Shown: piece after piece, positions 42,085 through 50,837 of the stretch
Layout: each line of letters starts with the position of its first letter
How positions within the stretch are numbered: the stretch's first letter is position 1
From: Solimonas sp. K1W22B-7
GTDB lineage: Bacteria > Pseudomonadota > Gammaproteobacteria > Nevskiales > Nevskiaceae
Length of the DNA stretch: 64,000 nt
Assembly: GCF_003428335.1 (NCBI RefSeq)
Contig: NZ_CP031704.1
Span: forward strand, 1,798,001-1,862,000
Direction: 5' to 3'
The notes under the pieces: generated by a model
What the model saw: only the letters and a program-made list of their open reading frames with translations
Told to the model about the DNA's origin: nothing
Databases searched by the model: none
Position numbers and translations under genes: made by a program

Positions 42085-42636
42085 TCAGCCACCTTTCGGC
42101 GCCTGCAACGCATCCCGCACCGCCTGGAACAGCTCGCGGTAGCACGGACCCTTGCTGCCGCCGCGTCCATGTTCCTCGTCGTCCGCCATCTCGTGGCGCG
42201 CGCGTTCCACCAGCTTGCGGAAGGCCGGGGTATCGGCGGCCGGGTAGACCTCGGCCCAGGCCACGATGCCCTTTTCGTCGGCCAGCAGGCGCTGGCGCCA
42301 GCGCTCCATCTCCTGCAGCAGCTGGATCGCGCGGTTCTGGCCCTGCTTGTACTCGGTCAGCGCACGGCGGAAGCGCTCCGGGTCCTCGTCGCGCAGCAGC
42401 TTGCCGATGTACTGCATGTGGCGCCGGCGCGCCTCGCCGTTCTTCAGGCGCTTGAGTTCGGCCATGGCCTCGCGCAGCGAGTCGCTCATTTCGATGGCGT
42501 CGAGCCGGTCCTGCGGCAGCTGGTCCAGCGCCGTGCCCATCTCCTGCAGCTCGAGCATGTCGCGCTTGAGCTGCGACTTGCTGGGGCCGGCGAAGAATTC
42601 GTCGGGGTTGAAATCAGGATCTTTACGTCGGCGCAT
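42085..42636 (-). CDS. darP: Ribosome biogenesis factor DarP/YjgA (DUF615)
   Basis: 183 residues, equal to E. coli YjgA in length. It begins with the acidic-basic start PDFNPDEFFAGPSKSQLKRDML and carries LQEMGTALDQLPQDRLDAIEM, SDSLREAMAELKRLKNGEARR and MQYIGKLLRDEDPERFR; it is helical throughout. DarP associates with late 50S precursors in gammaproteobacteria. ATG at 42636 is chosen; the longer frame upstream has no coding look. It stands alone, convergent with DUF2505. Confidence 0.9.
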   Translation of the reverse strand: MRRRKDPDFNPDEFFAGPSKSQLKRDMLELQEMGTALDQLPQDRLDAIEMSDSLREAMAELKRLKNGEARRRHMQYIGKLLRDEDPERFRRALTEYKQGQNRAIQLLQEMERWRQRLLADEKGIVAWAEVYPAADTPAFRKLVERARHEMADDEEHGRGGSKGPCYRELFQAVRDALQAPKGG

Positions 42637-42727
42637 GGGCAGGGACAGGGTGGCAATAGGCCATTTTAGCCGGGTGCAGGCCGCGCCGCCTTGTGAAAGG
42701 CTGTATCTACCGAGGAGAGGAGAGACC

Positions 42728-43912
42728 ATGACGCGGATCACCGCGCTTTTGCTGGCCGGCCTGCTGGCCGCCTGCGGCAGTAGCCAGACCCCTGGCGGCG
42801 GCCTGAACGCGCCCAAGGCCTGGCCGGCGTCCGGCCCGGGCGAAGACCCGCCACCGGCCCCGGCCCCGATCGAGGCCGTCCTGGGTCAACTGGACCTGCT
42901 GCCGGCCCTGCTGCCGCCCGCCGTGGCCACCACCCTGTTCGACCCGGTCGCCGCCGGCGTCACCATCCGTGACCTGACCGACCCGGCCCTGGTCGCCTTC
43001 ACCGTGCGCGCCACGCTGGCCCAGTTGCAGGACGGCTCGCGCCTGGCCCAGGTCTACCACTGGTATGGCCACCCGGCCTACAACCATGCCGTGGCGCAGG
43101 TGCCGGTGCATTTCAAGAATCGCCATGGCACCACCTTGTATGGGGAGATCGTGCTGCCGCGCCGGGGGCTGGTGCCGCCCGCGGCGGGGCCTTTCCCGGT
43201 GATCCTGGTGCTCGAGGGGGTCAACACCAACCTGGCGATGTACCGCTGGTGGCACCAGGTCTTCGCCGACGCCGGCTACCTGGTGTTTGCCTTCGATTTC
43301 AGCGGGCAGGGGCATTCGGAGGACGAGGCCGTAGGCGACCCTGGCGACAACGTCCACGACGCCCAGGACGCGCTGGACTACCTGCTGGGAGCCTCGCCGG
43401 TCGCCGGGACGCTGGACCGCCAGCGCATCGGCGTGGTCGGCCACAGCATGGGGGCAATCGCCAGCCTGGCCCTGCAGGCGGTGGAGCCGCGTATCCGTGC
43501 TGCCGTGGCCGCTGCCCCGATCAGCGAGGGGTCAGCCCCCTTCGACGCCAACCCGGTGCCGGTGATGATCCAGACCGGCGACCACGACGGCCCGGTGGCG
43601 CCGATCCCCTTCGTCAACCCGGCGGTGGTGCGGCCGGTCTACGAGAAGCTGCAGGGCGACCGTGCCTTCATCGTCGCCGAAGCCTCCTCCCATGCCCAGC
43701 ACACCAATTACGCCCTGCTGCCGACCTCGTCCTGGGGCCTGGAGCTGGCCGGGCGCTACTCCCTGGCATGGATGGATTACCACCTGAGAGGGGACCGGGT
43801 CGCCCTGGATATCCTGCGTACCCCGCATCCACATCTTTCGTACCTGTGGGACAGCGAGGTCCGTATCGGACCTGATTCGGTCGTCATGCGCGGAAACGGA
43901 GCACTGCCGTAG
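42728..43912 (+). CDS. Lipoprotein alpha/beta hydrolase (dienelactone-hydrolase-like)
   Basis: 394 residues with a lipobox (LLAGLLAACGSS, Cys at about 16), a Pro/Gly-rich linker, and an alpha/beta hydrolase domain from about residue 130: PFPVILVLEGVNTNLAMY, FDFSGQGHSEDE, GHSMGAIASLALQAVE (nucleophile Ser), MIQTGDHDGPV (acid) and SSHAQHTNYALLP (His). It resembles exported hydrolases acting on polymers or esters. ATG at 42728 follows AGGAGAG. It is a lone gene; substrate unknown. Confidence 0.8.
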   Translation: MTRITALLLAGLLAACGSSQTPGGGLNAPKAWPASGPGEDPPPAPAPIEAVLGQLDLLPALLPPAVATTLFDPVAAGVTIRDLTDPALVAFTVRATLAQLQDGSRLAQVYHWYGHPAYNHAVAQVPVHFKNRHGTTLYGEIVLPRRGLVPPAAGPFPVILVLEGVNTNLAMYRWWHQVFADAGYLVFAFDFSGQGHSEDEAVGDPGDNVHDAQDALDYLLGASPVAGTLDRQRIGVVGHSMGAIASLALQAVEPRIRAAVAAAPISEGSAPFDANPVPVMIQTGDHDGPVAPIPFVNPAVVRPVYEKLQGDRAFIVAEASSHAQHTNYALLPTSSWGLELAGRYSLAWMDYHLRGDRVALDILRTPHPHLSYLWDSEVRIGPDSVVMRGNGALP

Positions 43913-44205
43913 CGGGAACCCCGACGGGGCGAGAAATACCATCGTCCAATTCGCGCAAACCCTTGAGTGACCGTTGATATTCCTCCTCGCGCTGTACTAC
44001 TCTTCCGGCAGCATTCCAACTTCGCCAATTGCCGCCACCAGGGGTGGCTTCGGCACGTCGCGGGGGCGGGAACCAGCAAGTACGAGGCCTCGCAGGAGGC
44101 CCGGATATCAACGGGGTAGGGTTGGCGGGCCGGGGGATGCAACGCATTCCGCAGTGCCGTGAACCGGCGGCAGCCGCCGCGCAACAGGATTCGGGGAGTT
44201 ATCTG
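43913..44205. other. Non-coding stretch upstream of the BIG2 lipoprotein
   Basis: 293 bp with no supportable gene, riboswitch or repeat. A short open frame at 43974-44162 (62 codons) reads as low-complexity Arg/Gly/Pro sequence without a start signal and is not called. It probably holds the promoter and a long 5' leader. Confidence 0.4.
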
Positions 44206-47127
44206 ATGGACAAGCGTGCCGCGACCGGTTTCGGCCTTCGGGCTTTCATCATGAGCATGCTGCTGGCCTTGGTCACGGCCTGCGGCGGCGGTGGCGGTGG
44301 CGGAGAGGTCAAGGTGGTCACCATCTCCGTGACTCCCGCGAACGCTACGCTCGGCCTGGGCTCCACCCAGGCGTACGTTGCCACGGGCAACATGTCCAAC
44401 GGCAGCACCCGGAACCTGACCAGCCAGGTCGCCTGGTCCTCGACCTCGCCGGCCGTGGCCAGCATCAGCGCCTCCGGCCTGGTGACCCCCGCGGCGACGG
44501 GCAACACCACGATCCGCGCCGTGTTCGACGGCGTGACCGGCTCCACCGCCCTGACCGTGGTCCCCGGCTACAAGGAAATCCAGATCACGCCGGCCACGCC
44601 CAGCGTGGCCAAGGGCCTGGTGACCAACCTCACCGCCACCTCGGTGAACCGTGACGACACCACGTCCACCATCACCGCCACCGCCAGCTGGAGCTCGCTC
44701 AACCCGACCATCGCCGTCGTGGGCAACCTCGGCGCCAACAAGGGCCGCGTGACCGGCGTCAACGTTGGCACCGCCCAGATCCAGGTCAGCGCCAATGGCG
44801 TGCAGTCCACCGTGACCGTGACCGTGACCAACGCCACGATCAGCAGCGTGGCGCTCACCCCGGCCACCGCCAACGTGGGCCGCGGCGGCACCCAGAAGTA
44901 CACCGCCACCGCCACCCTGAGCGACGGCAGCACCTCCGACGTCAGCAGCCTGGCAACCTGGACCGCGACCACGACCACGCCGGTCACCACGCCGGCCACC
45001 ACCGTGGCCACGATCAGCAACGTCGGCCTGGCCACCGCCAGGGAAATCGGCAAGGCGCGCATCGAAGCCACCGTGAGCGGCTTCACGCCGACGCCGGTGG
45101 AGATGGTCGTCACCGCCGCCACCTTCAAGGAAATCCAGGTCGATCCCGCCGCGGCCAACGTACCGCGCGGCCTGACCCAGCAGCTCACCGCCACCAGCGT
45201 GCTGACCGATGGCACCACGACCGACATCACCGCCACCGCGAACTGGAGCTCCTCCAACGAGGCGATTGCCACGGTGTCGACCACCGGCCTGGTGACGCCG
45301 GTTGCGAACGGCAGTGCGACGATCACCGCGCGTGACGGCCTGCTGCGCACCGGCACCGCTGCCATCACGGTCATCGACGCCACCCTGTCCTCCATCCAGG
45401 TGGAGCCGGGCCCGGCCGTCAGCCTGCCCAAGGGCGGCTTCACCCAGCAGTTCACCGCCACCGGCATCTTCAGCGACAGCACCACTCGCGACCTGACCTC
45501 GCAGGTGCTGTGGACCTCGACCGTGCCGGCCAATGCCAGCATCAGCAACGCGGCCGCCACCAAGGGTCTGGCCACCAGCAGCGAGAACAGCCCCGGCACC
45601 ACCAACATCACGGCCAAGCTCGGCAGCATGACCAGCCCGGTCACCGTGCTCACCGTGAGCAATGCCGACCTGGCCGCCATCTCCGTGACGCCGGCCAACC
45701 CGGTCGTGGGCCTGGGCAACACCCAGCAGTTCACCGCGACCGCCTCGTTCAGCGACGCCTCGCCGACCCGCGACGTGACCCAGCGTGCCACCTGGAGCTC
45801 GGCCGACGAGACCGTGGCCACGGTCAGCAACGCCGCCGACAGCAAGGGCCTGGCAGTGACCCAGAGCATCAGTGCAACCCCGGTGGCGATCTCCGCCAAG
45901 CTGGGCAGCGTGACCGGCAGCGCCAACCTCACGGTGAGCAACGCCACCCTGCTGAGCATCGAGGTCTCGCCAGAGGACTCGATCCTGCCGAAGACCTACA
46001 CGCGTGCCCTGCAGGCCACCGGCACGTACAGCGATGGCAGCGTCAAGGACGTCACCGACATCGTCACCTGGATCTCCTCCAACTCCAGCATTGCCACGGT
46101 CAGCAACGTCGCCGGCAGCGATGGCGTGGTGCGCGGCGGTTCAGCTGGCACGGCCCGTATCACTGCCGGCGTCACCGTCAACGGTGCTTCCGTCAACGAC
46201 TTCACCAACGTCACCGTCAGCGATGCGGTGCTGGAGTCGATCACGGTCACCCCGGGCACGGTGGTGCTGCCTCTGGGCATCGACCAGGCCTACACCGCCA
46301 CCGGCATCTTCAGCGACGATTCGTCGATGGATCTGACCAGCCAGGTGACCTGGAGCTCGTCCGACAGCAACGTCGCGTCGATCAGCAACGCGGCGGCGAC
46401 CCGTGGCCAGGCCACGAGCAACGCCGTCGGCGGCCCGATCGTCATCACCGCGACCAAGGGCACCATTGCCGGCACCACCACCCCGCTCACCGGCACCGCC
46501 AGCCTGCGCGTGCTCCTGGCCACGGTCGACACCATCACCGTCAAGCCGGACTCGCAGACCTGCGCAACGCCGCCGCCGGCGGGTGACGACACGGTGTTCC
46601 TGCCCAAGGCCTTCACGGCCGGCCTGATCGCCTGCGCCAGCTACTCCGACGGCGTGGTCCGCAACGTCACCACCCAGGTGACCTGGAGCTCGGACAACGG
46701 CGACGTGGTGACCGTGGGCAACGACACCACCAACCGCGGCGTCGTCAGCCCGGTGACCGACACCCGCACGGTGGTCAGGGCCTCGCTGGGCGGCAAGTCC
46801 GACTCGATCCCGGTGGAGGTGACCAACGCGACGCTGGTCTCCATCGTGGTGAGCCCGGCCGGCCAGTCGATCTTCAACAACACGGCCCCGATCCAGTTCG
46901 TTGCCACCGGCACGTTCAGCGACACCCGCACGCTGGCCATCACCCGCCACGTGACCTGGAGTGCCAGCGACAACACGGTGACGGTCAGCAATGCGGCCGG
47001 TAGCCAGGGGCTCGTCTCTCCGGGTCGCTCGCCGGGCCTGGCGCACGATGTCACGATCACCGCTGCCCGCGGCTCGATCAACGACACGGAAACCGTGAAC
47101 CGCCGTGCCAACGCACCGGCGCCGTAA
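44206..47127 (+). CDS. BIG2 (bacterial Ig-like) repeat surface lipoprotein
   Basis: 973 residues: signal peptide with lipobox (LVTACGGGGGGG, Cys near 26) and then ten BIG2-type domains of about 90 residues, each beginning with a strand such as ISVTPANATLGLGSTQAYVATG or ITVTPGTVVLPLGIDQAYTATG and ending in TVSNA. Family members are extracellular adhesion or scaffold modules. No enzymatic or anchoring domain follows, so the lipid is the only anchor. ATG at 44206 follows GGGGAG. The 293 bp upstream holds no recognisable gene; a terminator follows. Confidence 0.85.
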   Translation: MDKRAATGFGLRAFIMSMLLALVTACGGGGGGGEVKVVTISVTPANATLGLGSTQAYVATGNMSNGSTRNLTSQVAWSSTSPAVASISASGLVTPAATGNTTIRAVFDGVTGSTALTVVPGYKEIQITPATPSVAKGLVTNLTATSVNRDDTTSTITATASWSSLNPTIAVVGNLGANKGRVTGVNVGTAQIQVSANGVQSTVTVTVTNATISSVALTPATANVGRGGTQKYTATATLSDGSTSDVSSLATWTATTTTPVTTPATTVATISNVGLATAREIGKARIEATVSGFTPTPVEMVVTAATFKEIQVDPAAANVPRGLTQQLTATSVLTDGTTTDITATANWSSSNEAIATVSTTGLVTPVANGSATITARDGLLRTGTAAITVIDATLSSIQVEPGPAVSLPKGGFTQQFTATGIFSDSTTRDLTSQVLWTSTVPANASISNAAATKGLATSSENSPGTTNITAKLGSMTSPVTVLTVSNADLAAISVTPANPVVGLGNTQQFTATASFSDASPTRDVTQRATWSSADETVATVSNAADSKGLAVTQSISATPVAISAKLGSVTGSANLTVSNATLLSIEVSPEDSILPKTYTRALQATGTYSDGSVKDVTDIVTWISSNSSIATVSNVAGSDGVVRGGSAGTARITAGVTVNGASVNDFTNVTVSDAVLESITVTPGTVVLPLGIDQAYTATGIFSDDSSMDLTSQVTWSSSDSNVASISNAAATRGQATSNAVGGPIVITATKGTIAGTTTPLTGTASLRVLLATVDTITVKPDSQTCATPPPAGDDTVFLPKAFTAGLIACASYSDGVVRNVTTQVTWSSDNGDVVTVGNDTTNRGVVSPVTDTRTVVRASLGGKSDSIPVEVTNATLVSIVVSPAGQSIFNNTAPIQFVATGTFSDTRTLAITRHVTWSASDNTVTVSNAAGSQGLVSPGRSPGLAHDVTITAARGSINDTETVNRRANAPAP

Positions 47128-47144
47128 ACCGGCAGCAGACCATG

Positions 47145-47174
47145 AAAACGGCCGCGAAAGCGGCCGCTTTTTTT
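47145..47174 (+). terminator. Rho-independent terminator after the BIG2 gene
   Basis: Stem CGGCCGC/GCGGCCG around a GAAA loop, followed by a run of seven T, 18 bp past the stop. Confidence 0.88.
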
Positions 47175-47315
47175 GGGTGTGTTTCCTGCGGATGGATACT
47201 CGGCCCAGGCTTGCAGAAATACGGAACTCCGTTAGGAGTTCCAGCGCTGCTGCCCTAAAATAGTCGGCAGGGAGCTTGAGCCTGCGAATCCTGTGGCAAG
47301 CGTGGCGCCGTAGCT

Positions 47316-48125
47316 TTAGTCCCGGTCGTCTTGCAGCTTGCGCTTCAGTTGCTTGTCCATCTGCCGGAACAGCGGCTGGCTCAGGCGGGTCACCACGCCG
47401 GGCAGTGCAGCCATCGCCAGGCCGCCGAGCGTGCCCATGGGGCTGCTGACGCGGGCCGGGCGCTTGGCCGCCGCTTCCACGATCCACCCCGCGGCCTTGG
47501 CGGTGTCCATCATCGGCATGTGCTTGTAGATCGCGGTCTTCGAGGACATCGGCGTGCGCACCATCGGGAAATACACGATGGTGCTGGTGACGCCCTTGTG
47601 CGCCAGCTCGGCGTTCAGCGAGCGCGAGAAGGATTCCAGCGCGCTCTTGCTGGCCAGGTAGGCCGAGAACAGCGGGATTGGCACCTGCGAAGACATGGTG
47701 GAGATGTTCACCACATGGCCGCTGCCCTGTTCCAGGAAGCGCGGCAGCAGGCGCAGCGTCAGGCGCAGCGCGCCGAAGTAGTTGATCTGCATCGTGCGCT
47801 CGTAGTCGTGCACGCGGTCCAGCGCCTCGCGGATCGGGCGGCGGATCGACCGCGCGGCGTTGTTCACCAGCACGTCGATGCGCGGATGCTGCGCCAGGAT
47901 GGCGTCGGCACAACGCTCCAGGTCGGCCGGGTCGGCGAGATCGCAGGCGTGGATGCTGGCCCGGCCGCCCTCGGCCTCGATCTCGCGCCGCACGCGCTGC
48001 AGTTCCTCTTCACGCCGGGCCACCAGGCAAAGCTGCGCTCCCGCCCGGGCCAGCTGTTTGGCCGCTTCCTCGCCGATGCCGCCGGAGGCCCCGGTCAGCA
48101 CGATGGTCTTGCCGTACAGGTCCAT
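47316..48125 (-). CDS. Short-chain dehydrogenase/reductase
   Basis: 269 residues: TGASGGIG (cofactor loop), the NNAARS strand, and a catalytic Ser-x(12)-Tyr-x-x-x-Lys set in VVNISTMSSQVPIPLFSAYLASKSALESF. Classical SDR with a C-terminal extension, like the DltE/lipid-associated group. The closest neighbours are unrelated in strand, so it is a single gene. The hydroxy or keto substrate cannot be read from sequence. ATG at 48125 follows GGAGAG. Confidence 0.9.
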   Translation of the reverse strand: MDLYGKTIVLTGASGGIGEEAAKQLARAGAQLCLVARREEELQRVRREIEAEGGRASIHACDLADPADLERCADAILAQHPRIDVLVNNAARSIRRPIREALDRVHDYERTMQINYFGALRLTLRLLPRFLEQGSGHVVNISTMSSQVPIPLFSAYLASKSALESFSRSLNAELAHKGVTSTIVYFPMVRTPMSSKTAIYKHMPMMDTAKAAGWIVEAAAKRPARVSSPMGTLGGLAMAALPGVVTRLSQPLFRQMDKQLKRKLQDDRD

Positions 48126-48256
48126 GGTCTCTCCTCCATGAAAGTCGATATGGACGGAGTATCGGCCAGCTCAAGAAGCGCGGCATTGACCGTAGAAACA
48201 GCAAGGCCTCGCCAGTGGCGAAGCCTTGGAGATCAGACACCACGACGGTAGAGCAG

Positions 48257-48330
48257 CAGTCCGCGAATGAACGCAAATTAACGCGAATTGGTTGGACTAT
48301 TTGCGTTCATTCGCGTGCATTTGCGGACTG
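48257..48330. repeat. Imperfect inverted repeat (GAATGAACGCAAAT type)
   Basis: CCGCGAATGAACGCAAAT on the left and its complement ATTTGCGTTCATTCGCG on the right, followed by a second TGCATTTGCGGACTG copy. It lies between the SDR start and the hydrolase stop, both minus strand. Such repeats are frequent between gammaproteobacterial genes. Confidence 0.65.
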
Positions 48331-48340
48331 CAGGGCCTTT

Positions 48341-50065
48341 TCAGTGGACGGTCTCCACCGCCCCCAGCACCGGCAACTGCACCGTCCCGGAGACCCGGAC
48401 CGCGGGCAGCAGCGGGTTGCGCGCGATGATCAGCGGGTACTGCGGCAGGCTGGCGGCCGTGACCAGCAGGTCGATACGGTCGCCGGCATTGAGCTTCACA
48501 CCGATGCCGTTCAGTTCGATCGTATGCGTGCCGAAGCCTCGCACCGGGCGCACCTGGTCGCCCAGGGTCTCCAGCTGCGAGGGCAGGGCGGCGCGGCTGC
48601 GCGCCAGCGACACGAACACGAAGGCGTCGTCCGTGGAAACGCCCAGCGGCAGGCCACCGGGCAGGCCCGGGATCGGCAGCGGGTTTTCCAGCGTCAGCGT
48701 CGAGGTGGGAATGCCGGCGACGACCGTCCCGTCCTCGGTGGCGGTGTACAGCGTCACCGGGGTCAGCGAGACCGGCAGCAGCAAGGGCACCAGCGTCGCC
48801 GGCACATCGGCCTGGGTGCCGCCGGTCTTGATGCGGTTCACCACCACCCCCTCGGCGTTGGAGCTGAGCGTGATGCAGTGTTCCGGCACCTCGCGCAATG
48901 CCGCGATCGCAGCCGGGTCACGCTTGAGCTTGGCGTCGAACCACTGCAGGCTCAGCGCGCCGGCCTCCCAGGGGCCGCAGCGGGAAAAGTCCGAGGGGCC
49001 GGAGAGGCCGCCCGAGATCAGGCCGACGCCGCCGGGCAGCACGTGGCCGATGTTGTAGGTGAGCAGGCGCACGTCGCCGCCGGACTCGCTGAGGCACTCG
49101 TAGTTGGCCTTGGCTTCGTTGAGGTTGAACAACGCGTCGTACATGCCCTGGAAGAACAGCGCATCGACCCTGGGCGGATGCACCGCGGCGCGCTTGCCGA
49201 CCTGGGAGACGCCTTCGCAGAAGTAGCGGTTGCTGTGGTAACGCAGCATCGCCTGGTCCTCTTCCGTGTAGCGGTTGTCGGTCAGGCCGTGCTGCAGCAC
49301 CGCCAGCACCGAGGGATCCATCTGCAGCCCGCTGAGCACCTCACCGGCCGCGGTCAGCGCCAGGCCGTAGCCGGACTTGGGCACGTCACCGGAGCCGAGG
49401 CTGTACGACAGGTCGTACCAGGTGATCTGCGGCACGATCGCGTCGAGGCGGTGGCGCGGGTCGATGTTGTTGAGCATCAGCTGGTAGCCACCGCCGTAGG
49501 AGCCGCCGTAGGCGCCGAGCACGAGGTTGCCGTCGCGGCGCGCGGTCCAGTCGAGGTTGGCATCGATCCAGTCGACCACCTGCAGCAGGTTGGCGCCGTC
49601 CTTGTCGGGGTCCATGATCGTGACCGTGCCGCTGGACGTGCCGAAGCCGCGCTGGTCGAAGGACACCACGGCGTAGCCGGCGTCGGTGTACTGCTTCGAG
49701 GTCTGGATGTTGACCAGCGGAGTGCCGGCCGGCGCGGCGAAGTTGCGCATCGCCGCGGTGATGCGCGGAATGGAGAAGCCGGAACCGTGCAGCAGCACCG
49801 GATACTTCTGGCCGCCAACCAGCTGCGCCGGCTCGTGCACGGTGAAGACGATGCGCTCGCCGTCAGTCGCGGTCAGCGTGACGTCGTAGCTGCGTCCGGC
49901 GCGCTCGCTGCCGGCGGCAGGGCCGGCCTGGCCCTGGCCATCGGGGGCGGGCAGGGGTGGGAGGTTGCCGGAGCCGTTGTTGCCGCCATCGCTCCCGCCG
50001 CTGCTGCCGCAGGCGGACAGGACCAGGCAGCCCAGGCTCAGCAGGACGGCTGCGAATTGCTTCAT
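48341..50065 (-). CDS. CocE/X-Pro dipeptidyl-peptidase-like lipoprotein
   Basis: 574 residues with a lipobox (LGCLVLSACGSS, Cys at about 19) and the S15/CocE alpha/beta domain: PVLLHGSGFSIPRITAA, VSFDQRGFGTSSG, nucleophile Ser in GAYGGSYGGGYQLML, and ALFFQGMYDALFNL (acid) with NIGHVLPGG (His region). The C-terminal jelly-roll-like part (VNRIKTGGTQADVPATLVPLL onward) fits X-Pro dipeptidyl-peptidases. ATG at 50065 has GAGGAGAG eight bases before it. It is an envelope hydrolase of peptide or ester; substrate unknown. Confidence 0.8.
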   Translation of the reverse strand: MKQFAAVLLSLGCLVLSACGSSGGSDGGNNGSGNLPPLPAPDGQGQAGPAAGSERAGRSYDVTLTATDGERIVFTVHEPAQLVGGQKYPVLLHGSGFSIPRITAAMRNFAAPAGTPLVNIQTSKQYTDAGYAVVSFDQRGFGTSSGTVTIMDPDKDGANLLQVVDWIDANLDWTARRDGNLVLGAYGGSYGGGYQLMLNNIDPRHRLDAIVPQITWYDLSYSLGSGDVPKSGYGLALTAAGEVLSGLQMDPSVLAVLQHGLTDNRYTEEDQAMLRYHSNRYFCEGVSQVGKRAAVHPPRVDALFFQGMYDALFNLNEAKANYECLSESGGDVRLLTYNIGHVLPGGVGLISGGLSGPSDFSRCGPWEAGALSLQWFDAKLKRDPAAIAALREVPEHCITLSSNAEGVVVNRIKTGGTQADVPATLVPLLLPVSLTPVTLYTATEDGTVVAGIPTSTLTLENPLPIPGLPGGLPLGVSTDDAFVFVSLARSRAALPSQLETLGDQVRPVRGFGTHTIELNGIGVKLNAGDRIDLLVTAASLPQYPLIIARNPLLPAVRVSGTVQLPVLGAVETVH

Positions 50066-50154
50066 GTGTCTCTCCTCAGGGTCGCGCTTATGTCTTGAAG
50101 CCGGTCTGTGGCCGGTTGGGGCCATTCTAGGAACCCCTGAATCACCAGTCATTT

Positions 50155-50185
50155 GCCCTGGCGCCGGTGAACGCGGCGCCAGGGC
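50155..50185 (+). promoter_or_regulatory. Strong hairpin in the leader of the DUF4157 gene
   Basis: Perfect 12-bp arms GCCCTGGCGCCG and CGGCGCCAGGGC with a 7-base loop, ending 15 bp before the ATG and without a T-run. It could occlude translation or be part of a REP family. Significance is uncertain. Confidence 0.4.
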
Positions 50186-50200
50186 CGGGGTCTATCGGAC

Positions 50201-50815
50201 ATGCACCAGACCAGGCCGACACTTCTGCGCAGAACCTCACTCGCCGGCGCGCTCGCGGCCCTGCTGATACTGGGCGGTGCCGCCGCCGCGGAGCTGACGA
50301 TAGACCTGGACCCTGAAGCCCTGGGAGCGCTGAAGGAGCAGGCGGCCGGCTACGCCGCCCCCCTGTTGCGCGACGCCATCCTGCGCTCGCGGCAGGAAGC
50401 GCTCGTCGCCGGTACCCAGCCGATCCCGCCGGCGATCCGTGCGCGCCTGCGCGGCTACTACCGTGACGAACTGCTGGACCGCGTGCGCTGGCGCGCCGGT
50501 GGCGGCACCGAGGTTTCCCTGCAACTCAACGTCATCCAGTACGGCGACCGCGCCGCCATCACGCTGAACGAGGTGGTGGTGTTCGCGCGCGAGGCCGATG
50601 CCCGGGGCGATGCGGCGCTGTGGGCGCACGAGCTCTGGCACGTCCACCAGTTCGCCAGCTGGGGCGTGGACGATTTCGCGGCGCGCTACGTGCGAGATTT
50701 CCGCACCGTGGAGGCCGAGGCCGACAAGGCCGCGGCCGGCTACCTGGCCTGGCTCACGCGCCGACCGGCGCACAGTCGTGCGGCGGACTCTTCGGGCATG
50801 ATCGACGGATCGTGA
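50201..50815 (+). CDS. DUF4157-type HExxH protein
   Basis: 204 residues with a signal-like hydrophobic start (about 10-30). The mature part contains the DUF4157 signature [31 protein letters not shown] with the zinc-type HELWHVHQ. DUF4157 was described as the core metallopeptidase-like domain of extracellular contractile injection systems and of stand-alone proteins. Here there are no injection-system genes near, so it is a stand-alone type of unknown role. A hairpin lies in its leader and a secretin-like protein follows by 22 bp on the same strand. Confidence 0.78.
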   Translation: MHQTRPTLLRRTSLAGALAALLILGGAAAAELTIDLDPEALGALKEQAAGYAAPLLRDAILRSRQEALVAGTQPIPPAIRARLRGYYRDELLDRVRWRAGGGTEVSLQLNVIQYGDRAAITLNEVVVFAREADARGDAALWAHELWHVHQFASWGVDDFAARYVRDFRTVEAEADKAAAGYLAWLTRRPAHSRAADSSGMIDGS

Positions 50816-50837
50816 CCGTATCGGCGAGAAAGCCTCC

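Noticed and set aside
44040-44150. Possible riboswitch (c-di-GMP or B12 type) in the BIG2 leader
   Set aside because: No conserved GEMM or B12-box sequence could be found; the G-rich stretches alone are not evidence.
43974-44162. 62-codon open frame upstream of the BIG2 gene
   Set aside because: There is no ribosome-binding site, no domain and the composition is Arg/Gly/Pro-rich; it is more likely leader DNA.
44281-47110. Possible tandem DNA repeat array in the BIG2 gene
   Set aside because: Repetition is at the protein level with divergent DNA, so it is a domain array rather than a satellite or CRISPR-like repeat.
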